Below are positions 33,094 through 43,865 of a stretch of DNA of 64,000 nt, piece after piece. Both the position numbers and the translations under genes were made by a program. The notes below the pieces were generated by a model that was given only the letters and a program-made list of their open reading frames with translations, ran no database searches and had not been told where the DNA came from. Where the stretch lies: the NCBI GenBank assembly GCA_038030265.1, contig CM075942.1, forward strand, positions 36,918,751 through 36,982,750, in the 5' to 3' direction. The DNA is from Corythucha ciliata. Lineage: Eukaryota; Arthropoda; Insecta; Hemiptera; Tingidae. How positions within the stretch are numbered: the stretch's first letter is position 1; each line of letters begins with the position of its first letter.

Positions 33094-34588
33094 CTGCAAA
33101 CGGCAGTGAAATCAGAAGGAGATGGGAGTCTCCTCCTTCATCGTATGTTTTGGTCTTAAAATAAAATTAAAATTAAAATTAAAAACTAATAATGTGGAAC
33201 AGGCGCTCAGTGACAAGTTATGGAAACTGAGAGCTAGGCATCAGGCGTCATGAGGATCGGGCTGGGAGGGAAAGCATTCCCACCTCACGCCGTGATAATT
33301 CACAAGACACAAACAGAAAGACACAAAAATATGCTTTATAAATACGAGAATAATAAGGAAAATTTAATATTAATAAGGATAATTTTTCCTATCGTAATTT
33401 CTCTTAGGCCTCATACGTTAAGAAGATTCTCAACCACAACCTGCTAACGGTTTAGGCAATCCCTCCGAAATAAACGCGAGGAAAGACTTGGATCATTGCT
33501 TGAAGGCAATAGTGTATACCTTGTTAAGTTATTAAAATATTAGCCTTCCAATAATAAGCACGACTTGACTGATTTGTCTCATAAAATTGCACTCAATGTC
33601 TAACGCTCATGCAAACACGCATAAAAGAAAACAAAGAAAACTTACCTAGGACGGAAGGAATTGCACGCTGACTCCGCTGTCACGCAGTTTAAGTAAAATG
33701 AATTCTTAAGACGTTTAGACACAATGCAAGAAGGTGTAATACAATACAATACGAACTGAATGTAAACCACCATGTACTGCTCAATCCGACTTCCAAATGA
33801 GAAGCTTTAGCAGAGATCTGACCTCTCCCACCAGACCACCACGCGTCCCTGAACTCTTCCATCGAGAGTCAAACGACTTACGCCTGACTTTTAAGCGAGT
33901 AACGTGCACCGTGAACGAGGCAAGAGCGATTGCGGACTATATGGGCCTGCGCCTTAGCTTCGACTTTGAGCCGGGGTCTCCACTCTTCGTCATTACTTGA
34001 ATTTCTTAATATTATTTTTGCATCATACGCATTTCACGAAGGGTGCCTTCCATATTCGTTTCCTACCTGAGGCTGAACGGTTTTGCTTCATACAACCCCT
34101 GCAACCTCTCCCGTACTGTTTTGTAAATCCATCTACTTCCTTTGTTTATGACTTGTGGGAACCTTTTTTTGATACACTAAAAGTTGGTTTTTGGATCGAG
34201 CCTTTGAGGTATAGGACACATTTTTCAAGGGTGCTAACTGGGGGGGGGGGCTAGGGGGGCCTTCGGTTGGCAGGTAAAAAATTAGAAATTGTTGAGAGTT
34301 TAAATGTATTAGCTCAATCACTATAGTTTTGGGGAGTAAGCATGAATCAACCATGGATTACCTCGTAAACATCTACGCAAACTTATAAAAGTGAAATGTT
34401 AAATTATAGGGTGTGTTCATGAAAAATCGTGAACCTCGTATTTCTTAATTGCTGAATGCTGAACACATGAGAGCTACCCGTAGGTACGATGAAACTATAG
34501 ATAACTATAAAGACATATTGCTAATTCAGATCAGAATTAAGGAACTCCAATTTTTTTTATCAAGAACTAAAAGATACGGGGTAGTCGT
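33094..34588. other. Interior of the CACTA-like element between the 73-bp repeats
   Basis: No gene recognised. It contains an AAAATTAAAATTAAAATTAA tract (about 33163-33184) and a G10 run (34240). Because it lies between identical 73-bp repeats, it may be a later insertion or a duplication product. Confidence 0.4.
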
Positions 34589-34661
34589 TACAGTCGGTTC
34601 CAACTCGATATGTTTCATCAAGTAGTACTTTTTCAACGAGTGTCTTGCTTGAACAACCGAA
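34589..34661. repeat. 73-bp identical direct repeat, copy 2
   Basis: Second copy of 33021-33093. It marks the start of the right subterminal motif array (to 35010). Confidence 0.85.
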
Positions 34662-35025
34662 ATTCAACCGACGAAAAAGGAGTATACATCACTAAAACTT
34701 TACCGATTATTTCCAATTTACCGACTAGTTAGTGTCATATCGCTACACAGTCGTTTAAAGCCCCATACTTTTTAATCGAGTCTTTTTTTTCCAACGAGTA
34801 GCTCGTTTTAGTTATTTTCCCAGTCGTTTAAATATCAGTTATTCATTCGCATATTTAAAGCGATTCCTAAACGACTAACATTTCGCACTCCGTAAGAAGT
34901 CGTTAAAAACGTGAGAGGGGTTCTTTGAAGCAAATTTTTAACCGATTTTTAAGGTACAAGTTAGCGATCAAACTCAACTCGGTAATTTTTAGCGACTTAG
35001 AATACCGAGCTTTTTTTCCCGTGTA

Positions 35026-35375
35026 CCTGCGGTCTCCAGTAAATATTTCCAACAATGAAAAACTCGCCTCCGAGGTTAATTTTAATGAATAAATTTTGGC
35101 AATCCCTGTAAATTAATTGAGTACTTTCAAATAGGTAATTTCTAACAAATGTTATCAAACCCCCGCTGGGCCTACCTCTTGTGTGCAATCTTGTTGCGGG
35201 CGAAATGAAATATGAATAGTCCTCCATCCAATGTGGAGTAGTTAAAGTTTCACTATCAACAAAAGTTTCAGAAAAACAGACTATATCGTTTCCCCTTATT
35301 AAATTAACAGCTCCGGGAAAACCCCTCAATATTCCAAAAAACAAGATTAATCTTACTGTACAAACTATTTACAGA
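35026..35375 (-). pseudogene. LINE ORF2 endonuclease, proximal part
   Basis: It starts with LVFWNIEG (the catalytic Asn motif of AP endonucleases) and, after a one-base insertion near 35330, continues as GAVNLIRGNDIVCFSETFVD with the catalytic Glu in SETF. It ends with VGNIYWRPQ at the DNA-element junction. The endonuclease would nick the target DNA to prime reverse transcription. Confidence 0.88.
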
Positions 35376-35535
35376 AGATGGTCCTGAAACTGCTGGTTGC
35401 TATTGCTTTTTAGAGATGGATGACGCCGGCGGCGTCAGCTGCGACCCTTGTTACGCCGCACCTTTGGCACCGCGTGGCTGGTAGGAAAAGACGCTCAGTT
35501 TTTCCTTCGCTGGGGCTTCTTCTGCCGCGGCCAGT

Positions 35536-35813
35536 TTACTTTTTTTTTCCTCTTGCATTACTGCCGGTACCTGAGCCCGCGGAGACTCCGACAAACCTCG
35601 AATCTTCGTCGACTTGGACTCTCTCCCGAATTATTAGCTTGTCAAAGCGAAGTATCGCGAACTTCCCTTGACGCCTCGCTTCCATCATTTTTGGATACAA
35701 TTCCTTTCTGATCTGACGAACTTCCTTAGGAAAGTCCTCGCTTATTCGAACGGAGGACCCACGAAGTTTGTAAGAGTTGTTCAGAATTTGTAACTTGGTT
35801 CGAAAAGATAGTA
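35536..35813 (-). pseudogene. LINE ORF1 C-terminal part, 5' truncated
   Basis: A clean frame ending in a stop at 35536-35538. It contains NNSYKLRGSSVRISEDFPKE followed by EARRQGKFAILRFDKLI. This pattern (strand with an ISEDFP-type motif, then R...LYP....AR..GK....DKLI) is the C-terminal RNA-binding region of L1-type ORF1 proteins. The N-terminal part is missing because the LINE copy is truncated at 35813. Confidence 0.75.
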
Positions 35814-36316
35814 TAAGCCTGAGTAATGTCGATTTTTGAATAAACTTTGTTATTGCCTAGTTTAACCAACAAATCCTCGATATTCGGTATAGGATGTTCA
35901 TCGACAAGTAATTGAGGGTTCAGGGTTGTCTTAAAATCCCCACAGAGACGAATGCTCCCATTTTTTTTAACGACCGTCACCACTGGGGTAGCATACTTTG
36001 AACGTTCGACTTTAATGATAACTCCTTTATTTTCAAGTCTCTTAATTTCTAGCGTAACACGTGGCAATAAAGCAAAAGGAAGGGGTCTAGCTTTAATGAA
36101 AAACGGTGTGGCACCTTCTTTCAAGCATATTCTGGCTTGAACTCCAGTGACTTTACCAATTCCGTCAGAGAAAATAGTTTGAAATTTCTGGATTAAATTT
36201 TGAAGGTTATGCTCAATAGAAAATGAAATTGAATGACATTGTGCATCATTCTTTTGGAAATTCATGAGGTCGTTCCAGTCTAACTTGAATTCTTGCACCC
36301 AATTCAAACCCAACAT
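35814..36316 (-). pseudogene. Ty3-type reverse transcriptase, proximal part
   Basis: It begins after the protease linker (LGLNWVQEFKLDW), includes the conserved ITVVKKNGSIRLCGDF-like segment and DEHPIPNIEDLLVKLGNN, and ends at YSKIDITQAY, where the LINE starts. The codon after QAY joins in phase with PHIEIHPD at 26921. A frame change in a T9 run near 36330 separates it from the protease. Confidence 0.88.
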
Positions 36317-36320
36317 ACTC

Positions 36321-36917
36321 TCAAAAATTTTTTTTTACAATGTAAAGTTTCAAATATTTCTCTTCATCACCGATTCTAACAAGAACTGTGGTTTCACCTT
36401 CTAATTCTACCAATTGATTTGTGTATGTCTTAAGTCTGATAGGAGACGTTTGAATTTGTTTCCGGGGAAACAGGCGACAAAAAGTCGATTTACTCATGAA
36501 GGATACGGTTGCCCCCGTATCAATTTGAAATGTTACCTCCTTGGAGTCAACCCATATTTTCGTCATGATTTTCTTTGTTGAAAGCGGTCTAGAAATAACT
36601 AAAATTGATTCTTCTATTACACCGTTACACGATTCGCCTGTAATGGACAAAGTGTCACGAACATCTTGTTCGATTGAAGAAATAGTTGTTTTTCTTGGGC
36701 AAGCAGTGCCAATGTGACCCTTGTTCCTACAGCGATAGCAGGTTGCTTCTTTGAAACGGCAATTCGTTGAAGTGTGACCTGCTCGACAGTGAATACATTT
36801 AGGCATTCGGTGTTTCATGGTGTTCTTCGAGGTTTGTTGCATTTTAACCCGAGCCGCACAACCGACATCCGAATCCTGAAAATTAATGACTCGTAAAGCG
36901 TTTTTTTTTGGCTTCAA
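36321..36917 (-). pseudogene. Ty3-type nucleocapsid and protease
   Basis: Two zinc knuckles, CIHCRAGHTSTNC and CYRCRNKGHIGTAC, are followed by an aspartic protease with FQIDTGATVSFMS (canonical DTG). Frames are broken at both ends by homopolymer length changes (about 36901-36909 and about 36326-36335), so gag, protease and RT are now in three frames. Confidence 0.9.
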
Positions 36918-37408
36918 AGGTGCACGATAATTCCGTTGCTTTGTCGAATTTTAGATTTTCCACGTTCTTGAGATGTAATCTCAAATTCTCGTCTTGTAGG
37001 CCAAAAATCAACTGCGTACATAGTGCTTCGTCTAACCAAGAGTCGGGAAATTTACAATGGCGAGATTCTGTTTTCAATGTTGAGACGAATTCTTTAATTG
37101 TTTCACCGTCGCTCTGAGTTCTAGATTGAAACTTGAAACGTTGAGCGTATTTATTAGGTGCAATATCGAAAAATTTTGACAAAATAGTTAACTGGTGAAA
37201 AGTTTTGGACTCAGGTGAATCCGGTTGGCACAGTGAATACACTTTCTCACAGGTGTGCTGTCCTATGGAGGCTAGAAGAGCCAATACTTGCTTGTTTTCG
37301 GGGATGTCATACAAGCTAATGCAATTCGTCAACCGGTTTCTCTAAGTCTAGCATGAACAAGTGGCCGGATCGAACTCGGGAAGTTTGAAAGTGACGTTAT
37401 TGGAAAAC
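36883..37408 (-). pseudogene. Ty3-type Gag, broken
   Basis: The probable start is the ATG at about 37408 (MFSNNVTFKLPEFDPATC), followed within 25 codons by two TAG stops, then open to 36883. Segments such as FHQLTILSKFFDIAP and RTQSDGETIKEFVSTLKTES match the general plan of Mag-like Gag proteins. It forms the particle core in a functional element. Confidence 0.8.
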
Positions 37409-37423
37409 ATCCTCGTCGTCCAG

Positions 37424-37531
37424 TTTTGTATTCAAGCGAACACGAAAATTAAAAGTTCATTTATTTTTTGCGAATTGAGGCAACAATTAATAATCAGAAA
37501 CCAACACATGGTAACGTTGGAAACTACAACA
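37424..37531 (-). repeat. 5' LTR, about 105-108 bp
   Basis: On the element's strand it starts TGTTGTAGTTTCCAACG and ends near CTTGAATACAAAA. It is followed by CTGGACGACGAGGATG, a primer-binding-like region running into the gag start. Unusually short for an LTR but matched by the 3' copy. Confidence 0.8.
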
Positions 37532-37766
37532 CTTTGGTTCGGCTGGCGAAGCGGAGGCCGAGCCTGCTAAAAAAGACGAGCAGGAAAATTCACTTTCGTC
37601 GAGTTAAGTACAATATTTTTCTCACTACTCTTCATTTAAAAAAGCAACAAATTAATACTTATTAGTTAATGATAAGTTGTTGTTTTAAAGAGATGTGAGT
37701 CTATGTTATTTTTATTGAAGTCTGGTGAAAAAAACAAAAACAAAAGAAGACTACCCTTTGCATCCA

Positions 37767-37892
37767 CCAGCCCCCCTATTCTGTAACTCATAACGCGTGC
37801 GTTAGCGAAATAAACAAGGTGAATAATTGAAAGTAATCAGCTGAGAAATTTTGCTAACGCACGCGTTATGAGTTACAGAATAGGGGGGCTGG
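37767..37892. mobile_element. MITE family E, copy 1
   Basis: CCAGCCCCCCTATTCTGTAA and ..CTCATAACGCGTGCGTTAGC (40 bp) at the left are exactly mirrored at the right. A second copy is at 41068-41172. Confidence 0.88.
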
Positions 37893-37894
37893 GG

Positions 37895-38644
37895 CCAAGG
37901 TATATAGACTACAGAGGTATGCTCCTAACTTTTTAGCCAATCATAATCATTCGCGCAATGACGTCATGGGGTTAGATCCATTTAAATCAGACGGTAGGTA
38001 TTTCATTAAAATATCACCGTCAGTATCGTTACCAGGAAGAAATCCAAAATTTACATTTGTAAGTGACTGGAATCACTGCTAAAACTTGGGGAACAGGCCT
38101 CGACATGTAAGCGGAACGACTTTACACGGAGTGACTTTACGTCAAAAATTGTTGGGAACAAGTTTACAAAAAAAGTAGCGGCTGGAACGAGCTTTCATGC
38201 GCCCGATCAATGAAATATGAACATGACTTTCGGTCATAAAATAGGTGTGGGAGTATTATAATTGCAAGGTATGCTTCCTTACAATTAAACAATGAAATAA
38301 TAATTCAACACTTTGAATTACTTACCCCACCGATACGAGAGGTGATGTAAATCCAAAGAAATTCCTAACAGTAGTCTGGTTTCGGGTAAAACAATCACTA
38401 TATTATTAAAAATAGGCTATAACAAAGCTATGCAAATATAGTAGGCTGGGTGAATGTCATGAACAAGGCAAAAACAAACCAAGCAAGACTAAAAAACACA
38501 GTGACAGAAAGGGCCCACGAGTGCGATAACATCACAATTTTATATGAACCTCTCACCTCATCTCAAGTCTAACCCGGGTGACGTAACGGTTGCCAAGGGG
38601 TAGCCCCTAGATACGAGCATACCTCTGTAGTCTATATACCTTGG
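37895..38644. mobile_element. Inverted-repeat element, 750 bp, 7-8-bp duplication
   Basis: The ends CCAAGGTATATAGACTACAG(AGGTATGCT) and their complement give 29-bp perfect inverted repeats. GCTGGGG flanks both sides (37888-37894 and 38645-38651). It inserted at the junction between MITE E and MITE F. Confidence 0.85.
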
Positions 38645-38647
38645 GCT

Positions 38648-38779
38648 GGGGCCTTATTCTGAACGGTCGGGAAAAAATGCCGCACGCGGGATCCAAGGAC
38701 GCCGAATAAGTAATAACATTATCCCGCCATAGCAACCGCTTTTTGCGGCATTTTCACACGGCTTAGGAATACGGCCCCA
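38648..38779. mobile_element. MITE family F, copy 1
   Basis: The ends GGGGCCTTATTC and GGAATACGGCCCC are inverted. The body has CGCGGGATCCAAGGACGCCG. It is nearly identical to 43680-43811; a diverged inverted copy is at 39303-39434. Confidence 0.88.
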
Positions 38780-39302
38780 GATGTTAAAGAGGAAAAGTGT
38801 TGAAATATGATTCATATTTTAACTGAGTGAAAATAAGAATCATATTTTCACAGCTTGAAATAATCTCAACTTCCGCGTTGGAAAATGGCGCAAAAAAGTA
38901 CTGTCTGGAAACAATTTTTAAAGCGATATAACTTGGCGGAGTTGTTCCTTGGACCTTGTGTACTGTTTTAAGGCCAAATTAATTTACACGTACCATGAAG
39001 CCCCGTGTATTCAGTACAGACAGCACTCGGCGCAGTTTATTATGTGAATCAATGAGAAACGCCTATGAAAACTTGGAGCAAGGAAGGGCTTCCCTGCTCC
39101 CTGCTGCCCGCAACAATCACGCTCACGAGGATTTCTCAGATAGGTTATTGGACAATAAAGCTGAAGTTTGAAAGTGTTCCCCGTCATGTATAAAAGTAGA
39201 AGTAATGTAGTATTAACGGTGTCCTTCGACCAAAATCCCGGGCTCGGACCTAGCCGTATTCATCAAGCCCTGTCGATATCGAGGAATTGGTTGGCCTCAT
39301 TT
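38780..39302. other. No recognisable feature
   Basis: No gene or repeat recognised; short frames only. Confidence 0.35.
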
Positions 39303-39434
39303 GGGGTCTTATTACGAACTAGTGTGAAAATTCCGCTAGACGCGATTGCTATGGCGAGATAATGTTATTTCTTATTCGGCGTCTTATAGGATCCCGCATG
39401 CGGCTCTTCCCCCAATCGTTCGTACTAAGGCCCC
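39303..39434. mobile_element. MITE family F, copy 3 (diverged)
   Basis: It matches the reverse complement of 38648-38779 through TTGCTATGGCG.GATAATG and TTATTCGGCGTC, with degraded ends GGGGTCTTATTA and TACTAAGGCCCC. Confidence 0.7.
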
Positions 39435-40894
39435 TGGCCGCATACCATGGATGGAGTTGAGCGATTCACGCGTAGCCAACACGAGCGTATTGGTCGATGT
39501 GCGGTTTGTTGTACAACCATCGCCGAGAACCCTTAATACGAAACCAAGGGTTTCGGGCCACAGCTATCTTATATTATTGTTAACTGGAACGGTAGCGAGG
39601 CCTCTACCATTATGATTCGTCACTAAAACTCATTGTTTAACGAGAAAATAGCTGAATCTTGAAAGAATTACTAAAAATGTCACAACTGAGATGGTACCCC
39701 GCACTTGCAGCAGTTTTCTTTGCTCCAATCATTACACTTGGGGCTCTGCAATCACTTCTTTCACAGGAACGTTGTCCTCCAGGCAATAATGCGAAGTTCT
39801 CCCGATTTCAAAAGTGGCCCCAGGAATGTTGACCATTTTTTGTTTTATTGAAAGAAGTCCCACCTGTTAATTTTTTTAAAAATTGTCATCCCATGACGTC
39901 ATGGCACAAGCGGCTTCCGCACTAAGTAGTGAGAAAATTTTTAAAAAAAATCAAATCTGAAGCCTTCCGACCAATAGAATTCGCCTCGCTTTGAAGAATT
40001 TTGAGGACTCTCCAATTTACTATTTCTTCCCCATAGGACTACTTCTTGCATGTGGCCCGCTGGTTTTTGTCGTATACTGCTTTCCTCCGTAAATTATTTT
40101 CAAATTTAATTTCAAAGCGGTGTTAATGGACTGTGAAACTTTGGGGGCAGAATGACTTAACAGGGAGTTTGTGGTAATTTTGCTTTCCTCGCGTTAGTTC
40201 TATTAGGGACTGGTGACTTCCCGGCAATACATAATTCATCGTAGGAAGACGAAAGGAAAGAGGGGCTATGCATGTGGTTGGGCGCGTTGGTCCCGCACCC
40301 CTCACCTATGAGCCGAAATTTATGATGGGAGGATTTCGCAGCCAGAGGAAAAAAGGAAATTAAACAGCAAAGGAAATTAAATTGTATTCGTGGATGTTAT
40401 GATAATGTATGAGGACTAATAGCTGTATAATTCGATACAATCAGCTTTTGCCCAAATGATCAATACAAGTATCGCATTAAGGGCTATACGGCGTGGCTTG
40501 AGACGTGCGTGAGAAAGTTGAATGAGCCAGTTTTGAAGCCTTGGTAGGTACGTAAACAGAAAATATTTAGTTACTGATTGAGCTCGATAGTTAATCGTGA
40601 GTAATTTTCACTTTAACTTATGATTTTCGAAGCTTCGTGTCTCCTCTCAAGTCAGAAGTAACAAAGTTTTATTTTTACGAGTAGAACTCCCTGCCAATAC
40701 CAGAATAGCAGCTTTATTCCTGATTATGATATAAGTTAAGGAAATTCGATGACGGCGACTGCCAGAAAAAGTTGTTGAAGTCGACAGGGAAGAAGTGGAA
40801 AAGAAGAGAACCCTGTCCCAGGCACCCAAACGTCGCAGACAATCCATCTTCGGACGGAAAGTCCCTATATAGGACCCTAAGGTACCTAACTTGA
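39435..40894. other. No recognisable feature
   Basis: No gene recognised. Confidence 0.35.
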
Positions 40895-41024
40895 CAACTT
40901 TATTCGAATGTTCAAAGCAAAACAATTGGATTTTATAACAAACAAATCAAATGTTTTCACAACTTTATTCGAATGTTCAAAGCAAAACAATTGGATTTTA
41001 TAACAAACAAATCTAATGTTTTCA
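40895..41024. repeat. 65-bp tandem duplication, two nearly identical copies
   Basis: The unit starting CAACTTTATTCGAATGTTC occurs at 40895 and 40960. The copies differ at about one position (AATCAAATG against AATCTAATG), so the duplication is recent. Confidence 0.9.
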
Positions 41025-41067
41025 CAGTTTTAGACAGCTGGTCGATAATTTTATACAAACCTCCCCC

Positions 41068-41172
41068 CCCCCCTATTCTGTAACTCTTAACGCGAGCGTT
41101 AGCGAAATAAACAAGGTGAATAATTGAAAGTAATCAGCTGAGAGCCGCGTTAAGAGTTACAGAATAGGGGGG
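41068..41172. mobile_element. MITE family E, copy 2
   Basis: CCCCCCTATTCTGTAACTC at the left and its complement at the right. The interior GAAATAAACAAGGTGAATAA is shared with copy 1. The copy is shorter on its right side. Confidence 0.85.
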
Positions 41173-43679
41173 CAAACAAAGAAGATGAAAAATGTAACTT
41201 TCACCACGTTTTAAACAAAAACCAAGCTGAAATAGGTAACCTTTTAAACCCTTTGAGACAGCATTTGGGATTAGCATGGTGATCAGCGATAAATTTCGCG
41301 TCACGAGTTTGCTAGAATTCTCTTAATACCCGAAAAAGTGATTTATTTGGATAAGATTGGCCGTTAAGCTGATCAGGTTGAAATCTATAACCAAATCATT
41401 GCATCAGCATCAAAGCAAAGTGCCTAATAATCGATCTAATCGTATAAACATGTTTGCTCGTTCTGAAGGGGGTTGAATGATGAAGAATACGGGAAAGCCA
41501 AATCTAATCAAACACGAAGCTTCAAAGTTGACAGAAAAAGAGTGGGATAAGTCTTTCAACTACTTCCAATTCCTCTTCACTGTTCCGACATTCGACCCAC
41601 ACCTTCTTGACAACCTGATTGGAATTTTGAATAATTCATGCCGTAGACCTCTTTCGTCTTTCCATCACCACTCAACTCGTGTAACCGTTTTGGCGTCCAT
41701 ATCGTATATATACAACACGTTTTTTCCCACACTTCGACCTCAGAGTTTTCATACGGCCCTCTTTCCTTTTCCCCTTAAAACTCATTTCCAGAGGCATTCT
41801 CCTCTAAATTGGAAAATTCGTCGATGGTAGGTTAATTGTTTCAACGCGTTTTTCCCTCTCGTATTGTTACGTTTCTACCCTACTCACCTTTTACTTAAGC
41901 TCGACCTTTTTTCTCTCTCCCTCTTTCGCGATCGATCTGTAGTGTGCCGTAAAAAAAGAATAATAATGAATCGGCTAGGTAGCTAAACCCTTACTAGATG
42001 AGGGCAGGTGGGGCTAAGATGTGCGTGCGATATGAACTCTCTCTCTCAAGGTTGAAATTGTTGGGGTATTAAAAGTCTTATTCATTTCTTTATTATTATA
42101 CATGGACAACTTGACACTAGTACCAAGGTGATGGATGTCTACAGAGTTATGCATGAACAGCAAGTGAAGTAAAGTGTCCAACTTCCTCCCTGCGGTGAGC
42201 TCAAGCTAGTCTACTAGTCTTTCCCTTCTAAAAAAAACAAACAAACAAAAAAACAAAAAGTGTTGAATGGGAGAGGGTATGAATAGTGCTGCTCCCACTT
42301 ATGAATAAATTGTTTAAAAGTTTTGTAGTAAAAGAGACTTCATAATACAAATCAATGAAGTTGGCCTCTGGTTTCCACCTGAATTACCCCCCTGCACTTC
42401 GTAAGAAACTCTTCTCCGGTGCCGGTTCGCAACTTTTTTACTCTGTTTTATTCTCCCTAATGTAGTACAACGAGAAATAGTGACAGTACAAGCATTTTTC
42501 TGCAGCCGATGAGTGAGGTTAAAGTTATATGGTTGCTAAAGACAGAGCTTGAGCTTGTTTCGTGCACCTGATTTAGGCGGCGTGTTGCAATTATTCACAC
42601 ATCTCGATTGAGGATCACCACCCTACTATTACTACTGTTTAAATTTTACGAACGAAACTCAATTTAATTTACGGATTTAGTCTAACCATGGCTCTCTCCA
42701 TTTGTTTCACAGAACCGAAGCCGAGAGTTGTAGGGGGATGGAAAAGACGAGATGCTGATGAGGGCTGAGCTCGTGAATGCCCCGCAACTGGATTTTAAGT
42801 AAGAGGGTGAGTACAAGATGTTGCGCATTATTTTTCATTTTCACACTAAACTGGGCGTATGACGAGAATGAGTAATGCCGCTGCCATTCAGAATCCCTCG
42901 CGAATTGAACCTCCTCTTTGGTATTTTCAAGCTAGAATTTCCTTATAATCCTCAACACAGATTCCGACCGAATCAATTTCATTCAAAGCTCCCTGGGGCT
43001 ATTCGCTTACGACGATCTAAGGAAGAAGGCAATGAGAATTGCTCCCTCCTCTCCTTTTCTCGATCCACTGTGTCTTGGGCTTAAAATAGAACGTATTCTT
43101 CTTTTTTATTACAGCTGCCTTTCATACTGAAAATAAAACAATACGAGTCTGCAGGGAACTCTTTACTGTCTGAGCGTTATTGAATGCCCATTTTTAGGTG
43201 CTGGCGACGTTTCGAAGGTTGTTCTAATGAATTGTTTGTTTGTTTTTTTATTTGTTTTTAATTTTAAGTAGCGGAACAAGTTTTTGGCCTTCGAGGCCAT
43301 TTTCAACGCCTGCTTTAACTTCAGTTAAACATCATGGGTCAGAGATTTTCCAGTGTCACTAAGCGAGGCGTTAGAGCAGGAGTGTGACTATAGATATAGC
43401 ATTGTTCCAGGTTTATGAGTCATGCTTGTGACACCAGTAATTGATCACAAGCTGACTGATTGAATTTAACGTTTCTAAAAGCAACGTGAATCTACCTCCG
43501 AAAAGTGTCACGGCTTAAACTAGATGCATGTCTGTACCTACAAAACAGATTTTTCAGCAGCAAAAACTTTCCACCGCGAGTTCACGTAGGGTCGAAAAAC
43601 GCTATTTCCACTCACTCAAAAAAATACGTTAAAAACGTTTCAAGAATCATCGGGGATATGGAATAGACGAAAACCACCA
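41173..43679. other. No recognisable feature
   Basis: No gene recognised in 2.5 kb. A 117-codon frame at 41477-41830 (plus) has no known domain. A palindromic GGCCTTCGAGGCC occurs near 43288. Confidence 0.35.
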
Positions 43680-43811
43680 GGGGCCTTATTCTGAACGGTC
43701 GGGAAAAAATGCCGCAAGCGGGATCCAAGGACGCCGAATAAGAAATAACATTATCCCGCCATAGCAACCGCTTTTTGCGGCATTTTCACACGGCTTCGGA
43801 ATACGGCCCCA
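43680..43811. mobile_element. MITE family F, copy 2
   Basis: Same orientation as and nearly identical to 38648-38779 over its full length. Confidence 0.9.
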
Positions 43812-43865
43812 GAACTGAGATTGATTTTACTTCCATACCCGTAGGAAAGGAAGTTTGGTAATGGC

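Larger units (their letters stand above)
30127..35023. mobile_element. CACTA-like DNA element, 4.9 kb, TA duplication, subterminal repeat arrays
   Basis: The ends are CACGG(A)AAAAAAA and its complement CCCGTG, with TA outside both (30125-30126 and 35024-35025). About 600 bp at the left and 430 bp at the right are packed with short motifs such as ACCGA, AACGAG, CGACT and TCGGTAA in both orientations, as in the subterminal regions of CACTA/EnSpm elements that bind transposase. It interrupts the LINE endonuclease. No transposase was recognised in the interior. TA and CAC ends do not exclude other superfamilies. Confidence 0.65.
26922..35813 (-). mobile_element. LINE (APE-type non-LTR retrotransposon), 5' truncated in ORF1, split by a DNA element
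   Basis: It starts at about 35813 inside ORF1, continues with the endonuclease start (35375-35026), is interrupted at 30127-35023, then resumes with the rest of the endonuclease, reverse transcriptase, C-terminal zinc motif and poly(A). It inserted into the RT of the Ty3-type element. No clear target duplication was found: the Ty3 frame joins in phase without one. The clade is unresolved: an AP endonuclease plus a terminal CX2CX8HX4C motif occurs in several clades. Confidence 0.88.
24507..37531 (-). mobile_element. Ty3-type LTR retrotransposon interrupted by nested insertions
   Basis: Reading on the minus strand: a 5' LTR (37424-37531), gag, protease and the start of RT, an 8.9-kb LINE, then the rest of RT, RNase H, integrase and the 3' LTR (24507-24969). 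The RT reading frame resumes in phase across the LINE (35814 to 26921). CTTTG at 24502-24506 and 37532-37536 is a candidate 5-bp target duplication. Without the inserts the element would be roughly 3.8 kb, so it also has internal deletions. Confidence 0.85.

Noticed and set aside
35420..35711. Overlapping plus-strand frames of 83 and 87 codons
   Set aside because: They are antisense to the LINE ORF1 C-terminal segment.
39160..39620. Conserved-looking stretch that I first considered as rRNA-derived
   Set aside because: No rRNA motif could be identified, and part of it is the diverged MITE F copy.
41477..41830. 117-codon plus-strand frame
   Set aside because: No domain, biased composition and no supporting context.
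43200..43235. GAAACGTCGCCAGC on the minus strand, resembling the end of a hammerhead motif
   Set aside because: No CTGANGA box and no stem II could be found upstream.
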